NCBI RefSeq assembly: GCF_001514215.1 | Contig: NZ_KQ948882.1 | Span: 1 to 56,367, forward strand | Source: Streptomyces bungoensis | GTDB taxonomy: Bacteria > Actinomycetota > Actinomycetes > Streptomycetales > Streptomycetaceae | Direction: 5' to 3' | Length of the DNA: 56,367 nt | Shown here: piece by piece, positions 1 to 8,098 of the stretch | Layout of the letters: every line of letters begins with the position of its first letter | Position numbering within the stretch: position 1 is the first letter of the stretch | Program-made: the position numbers and the translations under genes | The notes under the pieces: model-generated | Told to the model about the DNA's origin: nothing | Databases searched by the model: none | What the model saw: the letters and a program-made list of their open reading frames with translations, nothing else

Positions 1-59
1 CCCGGATGGAGGCCGAGGGCACCGCCTCCGGCGAGCCGTCGGTGTCGGTCACGGGCTGA
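1..59 (+). CDS. C-terminal tail of an upstream gene, possibly ispG
   Basis: An open frame enters from the left edge and ends at a TGA at 57-59. The 18 visible residues, RMEAEGTASGEPSVSVTG, are acidic then Ser/Gly/Val-rich. A good inverted repeat follows at once, which fits a real gene end. In Streptomyces the gene before this cluster is usually ispG (4-hydroxy-3-methylbut-2-enyl diphosphate synthase), and such a tail would suit it. That identity is inference from gene order; the fragment is too short to prove it. Confidence 0.5.
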   Translation, partial: RMEAEGTASGEPSVSVTG

Positions 60-67
60 GGCACCCG

Positions 68-114
68 GGCGGGCCGGACGTCCCCTCCGCCTGTCCGCAG
101 GCCCCCGGCCCGCC
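68..114 (+). terminator. GC-rich hairpin after the upstream gene
   Basis: A perfect 10-bp stem (68-77 with 105-114) with a 27-nt loop lies 9 bp after the stop codon at 57-59. There is no U-tract, as is usual for Streptomyces terminators. Confidence 0.5.
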
Positions 115-532
115 ACGCCTGGCCCTTAGTTTCCCGCTCCCGCGGGGTTCCCCGGCAAGGGTGGTCCTGGGATCCCGCGATCGCGCGCTTCCTCAGGCGC
201 GAGCATGCCCGCGTGGGCGCCACGGACCGCCGCCGTGGGCCCTGCTCGGGCGGCGGCGCTGCGGTCAGCCCCTGGCGGACCCGCCTCCACCCTCACTCCT
301 CTTCCGCGTGAGCGCCCCAGCCGGCGCGGCCCTGCCTCTCGCGAGCACGTCTGCCGGGGAACTCCGGCCGTGGCCCCGGGGGCCCGCTGCCCGGGCGGGT
401 GGCGGGACTCGTCTCAGCGACCGGTGCTCCTCCATGGGCGGCCCGGCAGGGGTGTTCTCGTGCCCGGCCATCGCACGCTTCCTGACGCGCGACCACGCCC
501 GCGCCCGCCCGGCCGCCGACCTCCCGCCGGGC
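115..532. other. Gene-free stretch with an imperfect internal duplication
   Basis: No frame here has convincing Streptomyces coding character or a recognisable product. The one structured item is a 34-bp near-repeat, 180-213 and 470-503, matching at 29 of 34 positions with a 290-bp offset. One minus-strand frame of 68 codons (471 down to 265) has an AGGAAG before its ATG, but its product is low-complexity and unrecognised. Confidence 0.4.
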
Positions 533-2383
533 TCACTCCTCCCGTATGCCGCGCGTGGGGTCCGTCACCGGGGCGTCCTCCTGGAGGGAGCCGGGGGCCG
601 CTCGGTCCGGGGCGGCCGGGCTGTAGCTGGACTGCGGGGGCATCGGCGGGCTGTGGTCGCCGGGGGCGCCCCGGCCCGCCTCCGGCAGGCGCACGGCCAG
701 CAGCGCCACGTCGTCACCGCTCGGCGCGATGCGCTTCAGCAACTCGTCGCAGAAGTCGTCCACCGTCGTCTCGCCCGGCCGCCGCGCCAGCACGGCCGCA
801 TGGTGGCGCAGCGTGGCCATGCCCAGGTCGATCGGGCGGTCCCGGCTCTCCACCAGGCCGTCGGTGTACAGCAGCAGGGTGCCCTCGGCGGGCAGCTCCG
901 CGTACGCGTCCGGCCAGGTCAGGCCGAGGTGCAGGGTGGCGCTCATGCCGATCAGCGGACCGTGTCCGCCGGTCAGGAACCGGGCCTCCCCCTCACGGGT
1001 CACCAGCAGCGGCGGCGGATGCCCGGCGTTCACCCAGTGCAGCCGCCACGGGCCGCCCTCGGGACCCTCGATCCGGGCGAACAGGACCGTGGCCATCGGG
1101 GCGTCGCTGGTGTTCGTCACCGCCTCGTCCAGCCGGCGCATGATCACACTGGGCGGCTCCCGGTGCACCCAGGCCAGCCCGCGCAGCATGTTGCGGACCT
1201 CGGCCATGTGCGCGGCGGCCTTCAGGTCGTGGCCCACCACGTCCCCGATCACCAGGGCCAGCATCCCGTCGCCCAGCAGGAAGGCGTCGTACCAGTCCCC
1301 GCCGACCTCCATCGCGCTCTGCGCGGGCAGGTAGCGGGCCGCCATCCGAAGGTGGTCCACCTGGGGCAGCGGGGCCAGCAGCTGGCGCTGCATGGTCGCG
1401 GCCACGTTGTGCTGCTCCTCGTAGAGCCGGGCGTTGTCCAGCACCAGCGCCACCCGCCGGCCGATGTCCGACAGCAGCCGGATCTCGGCGTCGGTGAACG
1501 GCGGGGAGTCCACCGTGCGGCCCACGGTCAGCATCCCGTAGTGGTGCCGGCGCGCGCTCAGCGGCGCCACCACCGCCGAGTGGCCGCCCAGCCGCTCGAA
1601 CAGCATGCCGTGGGTCGCGGCGAGCGGTGCCTGCGGGTCGCTGAGCGCCTCGGCGGTCAGCAGCAGGGGCCGGTCGCCGCCCATCGCCTTCGCCACCGCC
1701 GGGCGGAGCCGGGACGGCAGCGGCGGCAGCGGTCCCTGCAGCCGGCGCGCCCGGTGCGGGCTCGCCGGACAGCGGACGGCGACCCGCTCCAGCGCCCCGG
1801 TCCGCTCGGAGCGCAGGGCCACTGAGGCCCAGTCGCCCAGCTCCGGGACCAGCATCCGCAGCAGCCGCCGCAACTGGCTGACGGGGTTCAGCCCCGACAT
1901 CAGCACCCCGGAGACGTCCGCGACCAGGTTCAGCCGGGCCGTCATCGCCTCCAGGGCGGCCGTGCGCGCGGCCGCCCGGCGCTCGGCCTCCCGGTGCAGA
2001 CTGAAGTCGCTGAAGACGATCACCAGCCCCGCCGGGCGATCCGCCAGACGCAGGGGAGTGGTCGACCAGATGATCGGCACGGTGGTGCCGTCGGCGCGCA
2101 GGAAGTACTCCTCGCTGCCCTGCTGCAGGGACCGGTTGTCCCGCAGCGGGGCCCGCATCCGGCACTCCTCGCGCGGCACCGGACCACCGTCCGGGCGACG
2201 GTGCAGCAGGTCGTGCGAGTCCCGGCCGAGCATGTCGCCGGCCCGCCGGCCCAGCAACTCCTCGGCCCACGGGTTGACATAGGTGATGCGCCCCGCGAGG
2301 TCGACGGCGAGGACGCCGGTGCCCAGGTCGCGCAGGATCGCGTGCGGGAACTCCGGCTCCCGGCCCGCGCCCGACCCGCTCAT
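533..2383 (-). CDS. PAS-GAF-PP2C (SpoIIE-type) serine/threonine phosphatase
   Basis: The 616-aa protein has three regions in order. A PAS-like domain covers about residues 10-125 (LGTGVLAVDLAGRITYVN, then FLRADGTTVPI). A GAF-like domain covers about 155-320. A SpoIIE/PP2C phosphatase covers about 335-575, with the metal-binding blocks VGGDWYDAF (near 357) and IGDVVGHDLKAA, and a C-terminal SGDDVALLAVR block. Known members dephosphorylate anti-anti-sigma factors in partner-switching modules, and PAS/GAF domains sense small ligands, light or redox state. The target cannot be read here. No kinase or STAS gene lies next to it, so it is an orphan phosphatase in this window. The ATG is preceded by GTGAGG-like bases. 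It is divergent from the acetyltransferase gene. Confidence 0.93.
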   Translation of the reverse strand: MSGSGAGREPEFPHAILRDLGTGVLAVDLAGRITYVNPWAEELLGRRAGDMLGRDSHDLLHRRPDGGPVPREECRMRAPLRDNRSLQQGSEEYFLRADGTTVPIIWSTTPLRLADRPAGLVIVFSDFSLHREAERRAAARTAALEAMTARLNLVADVSGVLMSGLNPVSQLRRLLRMLVPELGDWASVALRSERTGALERVAVRCPASPHRARRLQGPLPPLPSRLRPAVAKAMGGDRPLLLTAEALSDPQAPLAATHGMLFERLGGHSAVVAPLSARRHHYGMLTVGRTVDSPPFTDAEIRLLSDIGRRVALVLDNARLYEEQHNVAATMQRQLLAPLPQVDHLRMAARYLPAQSAMEVGGDWYDAFLLGDGMLALVIGDVVGHDLKAAAHMAEVRNMLRGLAWVHREPPSVIMRRLDEAVTNTSDAPMATVLFARIEGPEGGPWRLHWVNAGHPPPLLVTREGEARFLTGGHGPLIGMSATLHLGLTWPDAYAELPAEGTLLLYTDGLVESRDRPIDLGMATLRHHAAVLARRPGETTVDDFCDELLKRIAPSGDDVALLAVRLPEAGRGAPGDHSPPMPPQSSYSPAAPDRAAPGSLQEDAPVTDPTRGIREE

Positions 2384-2629
2384 GCCTCACGCCCTCGTCC
2401 TCGTACCGGACGGCCCTCCGGTGCGCCTGCCGCGCACCACAGCGTTTTCCCGGGGCCGCCGGAAAAATGACTTCTCCTGACATTGTCACCTTTACCGGGC
2501 GCCCGGTCGTCCGCGCGGCGCACCGCCGCCCGCCCCCTTCCGGCCGGAGCCCGGCACCGGGGGCGGCGCGGCCGGATTTCCGCGGGTACAGTGCGGAGAT
2601 CAGCAGAACCCCAGCGTGAGGCCCCCGCA

Positions 2630-3478
2630 GTGTTGACCCAGACCACCTCACGGGTGCTCGAACCGAGCGACCTTGACGCCGCGCTCGCCGTCCTCGACCG
2701 CGAGCCGGTCGCGAACGCCTTCGTGACCTCCCGGGTCCAGGTGGCCGGCCTCGACCCGTGGCGGCTCGGCGGCGAGATGTGGGGCTGGTACGAGGACGGC
2801 ATGCTCACGTCCCTGTGCTACGCGGGCGCCAACCTCGTGCCGATCTGTGCCACCCCGCGGGCCGTCCGCGCCTTCGCGGACCGGGCGCGCAGGGCCGGGC
2901 GCCGCTGCTCGTCCGTCGTCGGGCCCGCCGAGCCGACCGCCGCCCTGTGGCGGCTGCTCGAACCCCACTGGGGACCGGCCCGCGAGGTCCGCGCCCACCA
3001 GCCGCTCATGGTCACCGACCGCATGCCCGCCGACGTCACCCCGGACCCGTACGTCCGCCGCATCCGCAAGGACGAGATGGAGACGATCATGCCGGCGTGC
3101 GTGGCGATGTTCACCGAGGAGGTGGGCGTCTCGCCGCTGGCGGGCGACGGCGGGCTGCTGTACCAGGCCAGGGTCGCCGAACTGGTCGGCTCCGGCCGCT
3201 CCTTCGCCCGCCTCGACGAGCGCGGCAAGGTGGTCTTCAAGGCGGAGATCGGCGCCGCCACCAGCCAGGCCTGCCAGATCCAGGGCGTGTGGGTGGCCCC
3301 CGAGTACCGGGGCAGGGGTCTGGCGGCACCCGGCATGGCGGCGGTGCTGCGCTACGCCCTGGCCGACGTGGCGCCGGTCGTCAGCCTGTACGTGAACGAC
3401 TTCAACACGGCGGCGCGCAGGACGTACCACAGGGTGGGGTTCCAGGAGGTCGGCGCCTTCATGAGCATCCTCTTCTGA
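2630..3478 (+). CDS. GNAT acetyltransferase with DUF4081-like N-terminal half
   Basis: This 282-aa protein has an N-terminal half resembling the DUF4081 domain found in actinobacterial GNAT proteins (WRLGGEMWGWYEDG, then LVPICATPRAVRAFADRARRAG). The C-terminal GNAT fold (about 155-282) carries the acetyl-CoA loop in VWVAPEYRGRGLAAPGMAAVL and the late motif LYVNDFNTAARRTYHRVGF. The frame is open further upstream, but I choose GTG at 2630: it has GTGAGG about 9 bp before it, and the upstream extension is Arg/Pro-rich with no domain character. The substrate is unknown. The next gene, 20 bp downstream, is a second GNAT, so the two are probably co-transcribed. Confidence 0.88.
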   Translation: MLTQTTSRVLEPSDLDAALAVLDREPVANAFVTSRVQVAGLDPWRLGGEMWGWYEDGMLTSLCYAGANLVPICATPRAVRAFADRARRAGRRCSSVVGPAEPTAALWRLLEPHWGPAREVRAHQPLMVTDRMPADVTPDPYVRRIRKDEMETIMPACVAMFTEEVGVSPLAGDGGLLYQARVAELVGSGRSFARLDERGKVVFKAEIGAATSQACQIQGVWVAPEYRGRGLAAPGMAAVLRYALADVAPVVSLYVNDFNTAARRTYHRVGFQEVGAFMSILF

Positions 3479-3498
3479 GGCCCCTGTACGCTCCCCGC

Positions 3499-4032
3499 AT
3501 GGACCTCGTGATCGGCCCCCTGGACTTGTCGGCCCACGTCGACGAGGCCCTCGCCGTCCAAGCCGTCGCCTTCGGACTCGGCCCGGAAGAGGTGGCCGTA
3601 CGCCGGCAGATCGTCCAGCGCCACATGCAGTACCCCGGCGCGCGCGCCCTGGGCGCCACCACCCCCGACGGCCGGCTCGCCGGCTTCGTCTACGGCATGC
3701 CCAACAGCCGCACCCACTGGTGGTCGACCGTCGTCGAGCCGTACCTGCGCGCCAACGGCAACGACTCCTGGCTGGACGACTCCTTCGTCATCACCGAGCT
3801 GCACGTCCACCCCGACCACCAGAACCGGGGCATCGGCCGCGCCCTGATCACCGGCATCACCGACGGCGCCGACGAGCCCCGCTCGATCCTCTCCGCCATC
3901 GACGTCGACAGCCCGGCCCGCGGCCTCTACCACTCCCTCGGCTACGTCGACCTCGCCCGCCGGGTCCACTTCCCGAGCGCCCAGCTGCCGTACGCCGTGA
4001 TGGGCGCCCCCCTACCGCTGCGCCGCAAGTAG
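3499..4032 (+). CDS. GNAT family N-acetyltransferase
   Basis: A 177-aa single-domain GNAT protein. The acetyl-CoA pyrophosphate loop is in ELHVHPDHQNRGIGRALITG (about residues 100-119), followed by SARGLYHS-like and GYVDLARRVHF strands typical of the C-terminal part of the fold. The ATG at 3499 begins MDLVIGPLDLSAHVDEALAVQ and gives a normal family length. It sits 20 bp after the preceding GNAT gene and 100 bp before proS. Substrate unknown. Confidence 0.85.
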   Translation: MDLVIGPLDLSAHVDEALAVQAVAFGLGPEEVAVRRQIVQRHMQYPGARALGATTPDGRLAGFVYGMPNSRTHWWSTVVEPYLRANGNDSWLDDSFVITELHVHPDHQNRGIGRALITGITDGADEPRSILSAIDVDSPARGLYHSLGYVDLARRVHFPSAQLPYAVMGAPLPLRRK

Positions 4033-4132
4033 CCGCGTGGGGGGCCGCCGCGTCGCACAACCGATTTCCGCCGCCCCCACCCGCCCGGCTAACCTCCTAG
4101 CCATCACACCATTCCCGGCAGGAGTACGAGCC

Positions 4133-5836
4133 ATGGCGAACGCACCGGTCCAGCGCATGTCCCAGTTGATGGTGAAGACGCTGCGCGACGACCCGGCGGA
4201 CGCCGAGGTCCTCAGCCACAAGCTCCTCGTCCGCGCCGGCTACGTCCGCCGCACCGCCGCCGGCATCTGGTCGTGGCTGCCCCTCGGCAAGAAGGTCCTC
4301 GCCAACGTGGAGCGGATCGTCCGCGAGGAGATGGACGCCGTCGGCGCCCAGGAGGTCTCCCTGCCCGCCCTGCTGCCGCGCGAGCCCTACGAGGCCACCG
4401 GCCGCTGGGACGAGTACGGCCAGGAGCTGTTCCGGCTGAAGGACCGCAAGGGCGGCGACTACCTCCTCGGCCCCACCCACGAGGAGATCTTCACCCTCCT
4501 GGTCAAGGACCAGTGCACGTCCTACAAGGACCTGCCGGTGATCCTCTACCAGATCCAGTCCAAGTTCCGCGACGAGGCCCGCCCCCGGGCGGGCATCCTG
4601 CGCGGCCGCGAGTTCCTGATGAAGGACTCCTACTCCTTCGACCTGGACGACGACGGCCTCGCGAAGTCCTACGCCCTGCACCGCCAGGCCTACCAGCGCG
4701 TCTTCGAGCGCCTCGGCCTCGACTACCGCATCTGCGCGGCCACCGCGGGCGCCATGGGCGGCTCCCGCTCCGAGGAGTTCCTGGCCCCGGCCGAGGCCGG
4801 CGAGGACGTCTTCGCCGACTGTCCGAACTGCGACTTCGCCGCCAACACCGAGGCGATCACCTACGAGCTCGAGCCGGTCGACGGCTCCGCGGTCCCCGCG
4901 CTCGAGGAGATCCCTACCCCCGACACCCCGACCATCGAGACCCTCGCCGCCTCCCTCGGCGTCCCGGCCTCCGCCACGCTGAAGAACCTGCTGGTCAAGG
5001 TGGACGGCGAGATCGTCGCCGTGGGCGTGCCCGGCGACCGCGAGGTCGACCTGGACAAGGTCGAGGCGCACTTCGCCCCGGCCGCCGTCGAGCTGGTCAC
5101 CGCCGAGGACTTCGTCGGCCGCCCCGACCTGGTCCGCGGCTACGTCGGCCCGCAGGGCCTGGGCGAGAAGGTGACGTACATCGCCGACCCGCGCGTGGCC
5201 CCCGGAACCTCCTGGATCACCGGCGCCAACAAGGACGGCATGCACGCGAAGAACGTCGTCGCGGGCCGTGACTTCGAGGTCGACGCGTACGTCGACGTGG
5301 TGGTCGTCCAGGAGGGCGACCCCTGCCCGAAGTGCGGCACCGGCCTGAAGCTGGACCGCGCCATCGAGATCGGCCACATCTTCCAGCTCGGCCGCAAGTA
5401 CGCCGACGCCCTCAAGCTCGACGTCCTCGGCCAGAACGGCAAGCCGGTCCGCGTCACCATGGGCTCCTACGGCATCGGCGTCTCCCGCGCGGTCGCGGCC
5501 CTCGCCGAGCAGACCGCCGACGAGCAGGGCCTGTGCTGGCCCGCGGAGGTCGCCCCGGCCGACGTGCACGTCGTGGCCGCCGGCAAGGCCCTGCAGACCG
5601 AGGTGGCGCTCGACGTCTCCGAGAAGCTGGCGGCCGCCGGTGTCCGCGTCCTGGTCGACGACCGGGCCGGCGTCTCCCCGGGCGTGAAGTTCACCGACTC
5701 CGAGCTGATCGGCGTCCCCAAGATCCTGGTGGCCGGCCGCCGCTCCGGCGAGGGCGTGCTGGAGCTGAAGGACCGCAGGACCGGTGAGCGCGAGGAGCTG
5801 ACGATCGAGGAAGCGATCGCCCGCCTGACCGCCTGA
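4133..5836 (+). CDS. proS: Prolyl-tRNA synthetase (bacterial type)
   Basis: This 567-aa class II synthetase charges tRNA-Pro with proline in the cytoplasm. Visible landmarks are GPTHEEIFTLL (about 119-129), the motif 2 region FRDEARPRAGILRGREFLMKDSYSF (about 145-169), an inserted editing (INS) domain between roughly 225 and 385 (from PDTPTIETLAASLGVP onward), motif 3 in GSYGIGVSRAVAALAEQ, and a C-terminal anticodon-binding domain. Length fits the bacterial ProS with the INS domain. The ATG at 4133 has GGCAGGAG about 8 bp upstream; an in-frame upstream extension is rejected because the protein family starts near MANAPVQRMSQLMV. A strong hairpin follows. Confidence 0.97.
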   Translation: MANAPVQRMSQLMVKTLRDDPADAEVLSHKLLVRAGYVRRTAAGIWSWLPLGKKVLANVERIVREEMDAVGAQEVSLPALLPREPYEATGRWDEYGQELFRLKDRKGGDYLLGPTHEEIFTLLVKDQCTSYKDLPVILYQIQSKFRDEARPRAGILRGREFLMKDSYSFDLDDDGLAKSYALHRQAYQRVFERLGLDYRICAATAGAMGGSRSEEFLAPAEAGEDVFADCPNCDFAANTEAITYELEPVDGSAVPALEEIPTPDTPTIETLAASLGVPASATLKNLLVKVDGEIVAVGVPGDREVDLDKVEAHFAPAAVELVTAEDFVGRPDLVRGYVGPQGLGEKVTYIADPRVAPGTSWITGANKDGMHAKNVVAGRDFEVDAYVDVVVVQEGDPCPKCGTGLKLDRAIEIGHIFQLGRKYADALKLDVLGQNGKPVRVTMGSYGIGVSRAVAALAEQTADEQGLCWPAEVAPADVHVVAAGKALQTEVALDVSEKLAAAGVRVLVDDRAGVSPGVKFTDSELIGVPKILVAGRRSGEGVLELKDRRTGEREELTIEEAIARLTA

Positions 5837-5852
5837 CGGGGTCCGCGCAGCG

Positions 5853-5885
5853 GCGCGGGCCGTTCCCCGAGGGGGCGGCCCGCGC
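5853..5885. terminator. Bidirectional terminator between proS and the TPR gene
   Basis: A perfect 10-bp GC stem (5853-5862 with 5876-5885) with a 13-nt loop separates two convergent genes, starting 16 bp after proS ends and finishing 3 bp before the end of the TPR gene. Confidence 0.65.
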
Positions 5886-5888
5886 GCC

Positions 5889-6554
5889 CTACCGGGCCTC
5901 GGTGTGCGGCAGCCCGAGTTCCGCACGGGCGCCGGCCACCCAGCGCAGCACACCGTGCGCCCCGCTGCTCTCGGCCAGCGCCGCCGCCTCGGTGAGCAGC
6001 GCCGCCGCGTCGTCCCGCCGGTCCTGCTGTGCGGCGAGGTGGGCGAGCCCGATCAGGTTCGCGGCCACACCCGGCCGGAAGCCCAGCTCCCGGCGCAGCC
6101 GGGTGGACTCCTCGAAGCGCTCGCGGGCCTCGGCGAGCCGTCCGGCCATGTGGTCCGCGAAGCCCAGGTGCCGCAGGGCGTAGGACATGGTCAGCCGGTC
6201 CCCCGCCCGCGTGGCGAGGTCGAGGGCGCGGGTCAAGGCGGGCAGCGCCGCCTCCGTGTCGTCCCGGACCACCTGGTGGTAGGTCCCCACCCAGAACAGG
6301 GCCTCGCCCTCGCCCCGGACGTCGCCGAGCCCGCCGTACAGCTCCGCCGCGCGCGCGAACAGCTCCAGCTCCCGCGGCTCCTCGACCCGGTCCTCCAGGA
6401 AGCGGGCGTGGATCAGCCGGCCACGGGCCAGGGCGAGGTCGGCCTCGACCGCGTCGAGGCCCTCGTGCGCGGGCTTCAGCGCGCCGCCGTCGCCCCCGAA
6501 GACGGCGCGCTGGTAGAGGTGGTCGGCCTGCTCTATTCGCTCATCGGCGGTCAT
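5889..6554 (-). CDS. Tetratricopeptide-repeat protein
   Basis: This 221-aa soluble protein is almost wholly helical, with TPR-like units. Examples are ALFWVGTYHQVVRDDTEAALPALTRALDLA, then SYALRHLGFADHMAGRLAEARERFEES, then NLIGLAHLAAQQDRRDDAAALLTEAAALA. TPR domains bind partner peptides or proteins; no catalytic residues are apparent. There is no signal peptide or membrane segment. It ends against the proS terminator, and the next gene on this strand is 65 bp upstream, so co-transcription with the kinase-like gene is possible. The function is not predictable from sequence. Confidence 0.82.
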   Translation of the reverse strand: MTADERIEQADHLYQRAVFGGDGGALKPAHEGLDAVEADLALARGRLIHARFLEDRVEEPRELELFARAAELYGGLGDVRGEGEALFWVGTYHQVVRDDTEAALPALTRALDLATRAGDRLTMSYALRHLGFADHMAGRLAEARERFEESTRLRRELGFRPGVAANLIGLAHLAAQQDRRDDAAALLTEAAALAESSGAHGVLRWVAGARAELGLPHTEAR

Positions 6555-6619
6555 GCGGGCGATCGTAGCGACGGCCGTCGAGCCTGTTCGGCGATCACGC
6601 GCACACGGCGGTCACCCGC

Positions 6620-7528
6620 TCACAGCCACCCGGCGAACTCCAGCAGCAGTTCCGCGTCTTTGTCCCGGCCCACGCGCAGCGCCCGCACTCCCGACTCCAC
6701 CGCCCGGAACAGCGTCCACCCCCGCAGCCGCTCCAGGTCCACCTCGAGCGAGTCGGCCAGCCGCTTGATCCGCCGCCGTGTGATCGACGCCCCGGACGGC
6801 GCCGCGATCAGGTCCTCCACCCGGTCCCGCACCAGCCGCGCCAGGTCGAAGGCGCTCTCCCCGACCACCGGGTCCGGGCCCACCGCCAGCCACGGCATCC
6901 GCTCCCCGGCGAGCACCTTGCTCTGCCGGAACGTGCCGTGCAGCAGCCGGTGCTCGGGCGGTGCGGCCAGCAGCTCCTCGCGGGCCGTCAGCGCCGCCTC
7001 CACCAGGGGCGCCGTCCCGGGCTCCGCCAGCGCGCCCGCCCGCATCGCCCCGGCCTGCCGCCCGGTCCGCTCGGCCACCGTCTCGAAGGCGTGCCCGGCG
7101 GGCGGCTCGACCCACAGCCGCCGCAGCGTCCCCGCCGCCTCCAGCAGCGCCTTCGCCTCCGGAAGCGAGCGCACCGACACGTCGGGGTGCAGCCGCTCCA
7201 GCAGCAGCACCCCCTCCTCCGCTTCCTCCGCGTCCGCGTCCAGCAGGTGCACGGCGCCCCGTCCGTCCCAGTGCGCCAGCGCCGCCCGCTCGCTCTCGGG
7301 CCGGGCCCGGGGCGGGGCCAGCTTCAGGACCGCCGGGGTGCCGTCGGCCCGCCGGACCAGCACCACCAGGCTGCTGCGGCCGCCCGGGACCTGGACCCGC
7401 TCCACGGTCAACTCGCGCCGGGCGACGGTTCGTTCGGCCGTCTCGGACAGCCGCGCCAGCCAGTCGTCGCCGGCCGGCGCCGTCTCACCGAGCGCCCGCA
7501 CCAGCCGCTGGGGCGGTTCGAAAGCCAT
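6620..7528 (-). CDS. Aminoglycoside phosphotransferase-fold protein, probable pseudokinase
   Basis: The 302-aa protein resembles the streptomycin 6-kinase/APH(6) family. The ATP-binding lysine region is kept (AVLKLAPP, Lys69), as is the late GESAFDLA block. The catalytic loop, normally HGDLHxxNVL, reads HGTFRQSKVL (197-206): the catalytic Asp is Thr199 and the metal-binding Asn is Lys204. The second metal Asp (usually WLAIDPK) is Gly217 in WLAVGPDP. All three are in one continuous frame with normal codon use, so this looks like conserved loss of catalysis rather than decay. ATG at 7528 is chosen for the GAAGGGA about 9 bp before it; an upstream ATG at 7573 lacks a better site. Confidence 0.85.
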   Translation of the reverse strand: MAFEPPQRLVRALGETAPAGDDWLARLSETAERTVARRELTVERVQVPGGRSSLVVLVRRADGTPAVLKLAPPRARPESERAALAHWDGRGAVHLLDADAEEAEEGVLLLERLHPDVSVRSLPEAKALLEAAGTLRRLWVEPPAGHAFETVAERTGRQAGAMRAGALAEPGTAPLVEAALTAREELLAAPPEHRLLHGTFRQSKVLAGERMPWLAVGPDPVVGESAFDLARLVRDRVEDLIAAPSGASITRRRIKRLADSLEVDLERLRGWTLFRAVESGVRALRVGRDKDAELLLEFAGWL

Positions 7529-7578
7529 GCGCGAGTCGTTCCCTTCTTCCCGGCCCTGGACGTGCCGTTCCATCGCGT

Positions 7579-7606
7579 CGCGGGCCTGCCGTGCGGCAGG
7601 CCCGCG
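7579..7606 (-). terminator. Terminator of the lipoprotein/ferritin-like pair
   Basis: A perfect 12-bp stem (7579-7590 with 7595-7606) with a 4-nt loop lies just after the stop of the ferritin-like gene, in the gap before the kinase-like gene on the same strand. It argues that the two are separate transcripts. Confidence 0.7.
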
Positions 7607-7609
7607 CGG

Positions 7610-8098
7610 TCACGGGGCCGGGGTCGCCGAGACGCCCGGCCCGGCCGCGCCCGTTTCGTCGCCCGCCCGCTCGGCGAGCCCTGGGAAGGCTACGCTCTCC
7701 CCGCTCCAGCGCACCGCCCGGACCGCGGCCTCGCGCAGCGCCGCCGCGGCCGCACCGCGCCGCGCGCCGGTCACCGCCCGCACCAGGTCCGAGTACACCC
7801 CGGCCACCCGCTCCTCGAGCTCGGCGGCCAGCCGCACCGCGGTGTCGGCGTCGCGCACCGGGAACGGCAGCGCGTACGCGGCGCTCGCGGCGACCGGCTC
7901 GCCGCCCAGGTCGCGCACCTGGCGGGCCAGGGCGTCCCGCCGCGCCCGGTGGGCGTCGTAGGCCGCCCGCGCCGCGGCCCGCCGGCGCTCGTCGATCCGC
8001 CCGCCGACGACCCCGTACCCGTACACCGCCGCGTGCTCCGCCGCCAGCGCCGCCTGCAGTGCGGTCAGTTCCGCCTCGGCCGTCTTCCCCGCGCTCAC
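7610..8098 (-). CDS. Ferritin-like (DUF4439) domain protein
   Basis: A 162-aa all-helical protein. Its opening LTALQAALAAEHAAVYGYGVVGGRI and the ERVAGVYSDLVRAVTG segment resemble the DUF4439 ferritin-like family, where Glu/His residues of a four-helix bundle could bind metal. No activity is proven for the family as far as I know. The GTG start at 8098 overlaps the stop of the upstream lipoprotein gene by four bases (GTGA, 8095-8098), so the two are translationally coupled and likely work together. There is no signal peptide. A 12-bp hairpin ends the unit. Confidence 0.8.
   Translation of the reverse strand: MSAGKTAEAELTALQAALAAEHAAVYGYGVVGGRIDERRRAAARAAYDAHRARRDALARQVRDLGGEPVAASAAYALPFPVRDADTAVRLAAELEERVAGVYSDLVRAVTGARRGAAAAALREAAVRAVRWSGESVAFPGLAERAGDETGAAGPGVSATPAP

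Noticed and set aside
265..471. A 68-codon minus-strand gene with AGGAAG before its ATG
   Set aside because: Low-complexity product, no relative recognised, and the surrounding sequence is non-coding in character; kept only as a remark.
161..1825. A 554-codon plus-strand frame overlapping the phosphatase gene
   Set aside because: The minus-strand protein has clear PAS, GAF and PP2C motifs; the plus frame is its shadow.
6620..7528. A working aminoglycoside resistance kinase
   Set aside because: Catalytic Asp and both metal-binding residues are missing.
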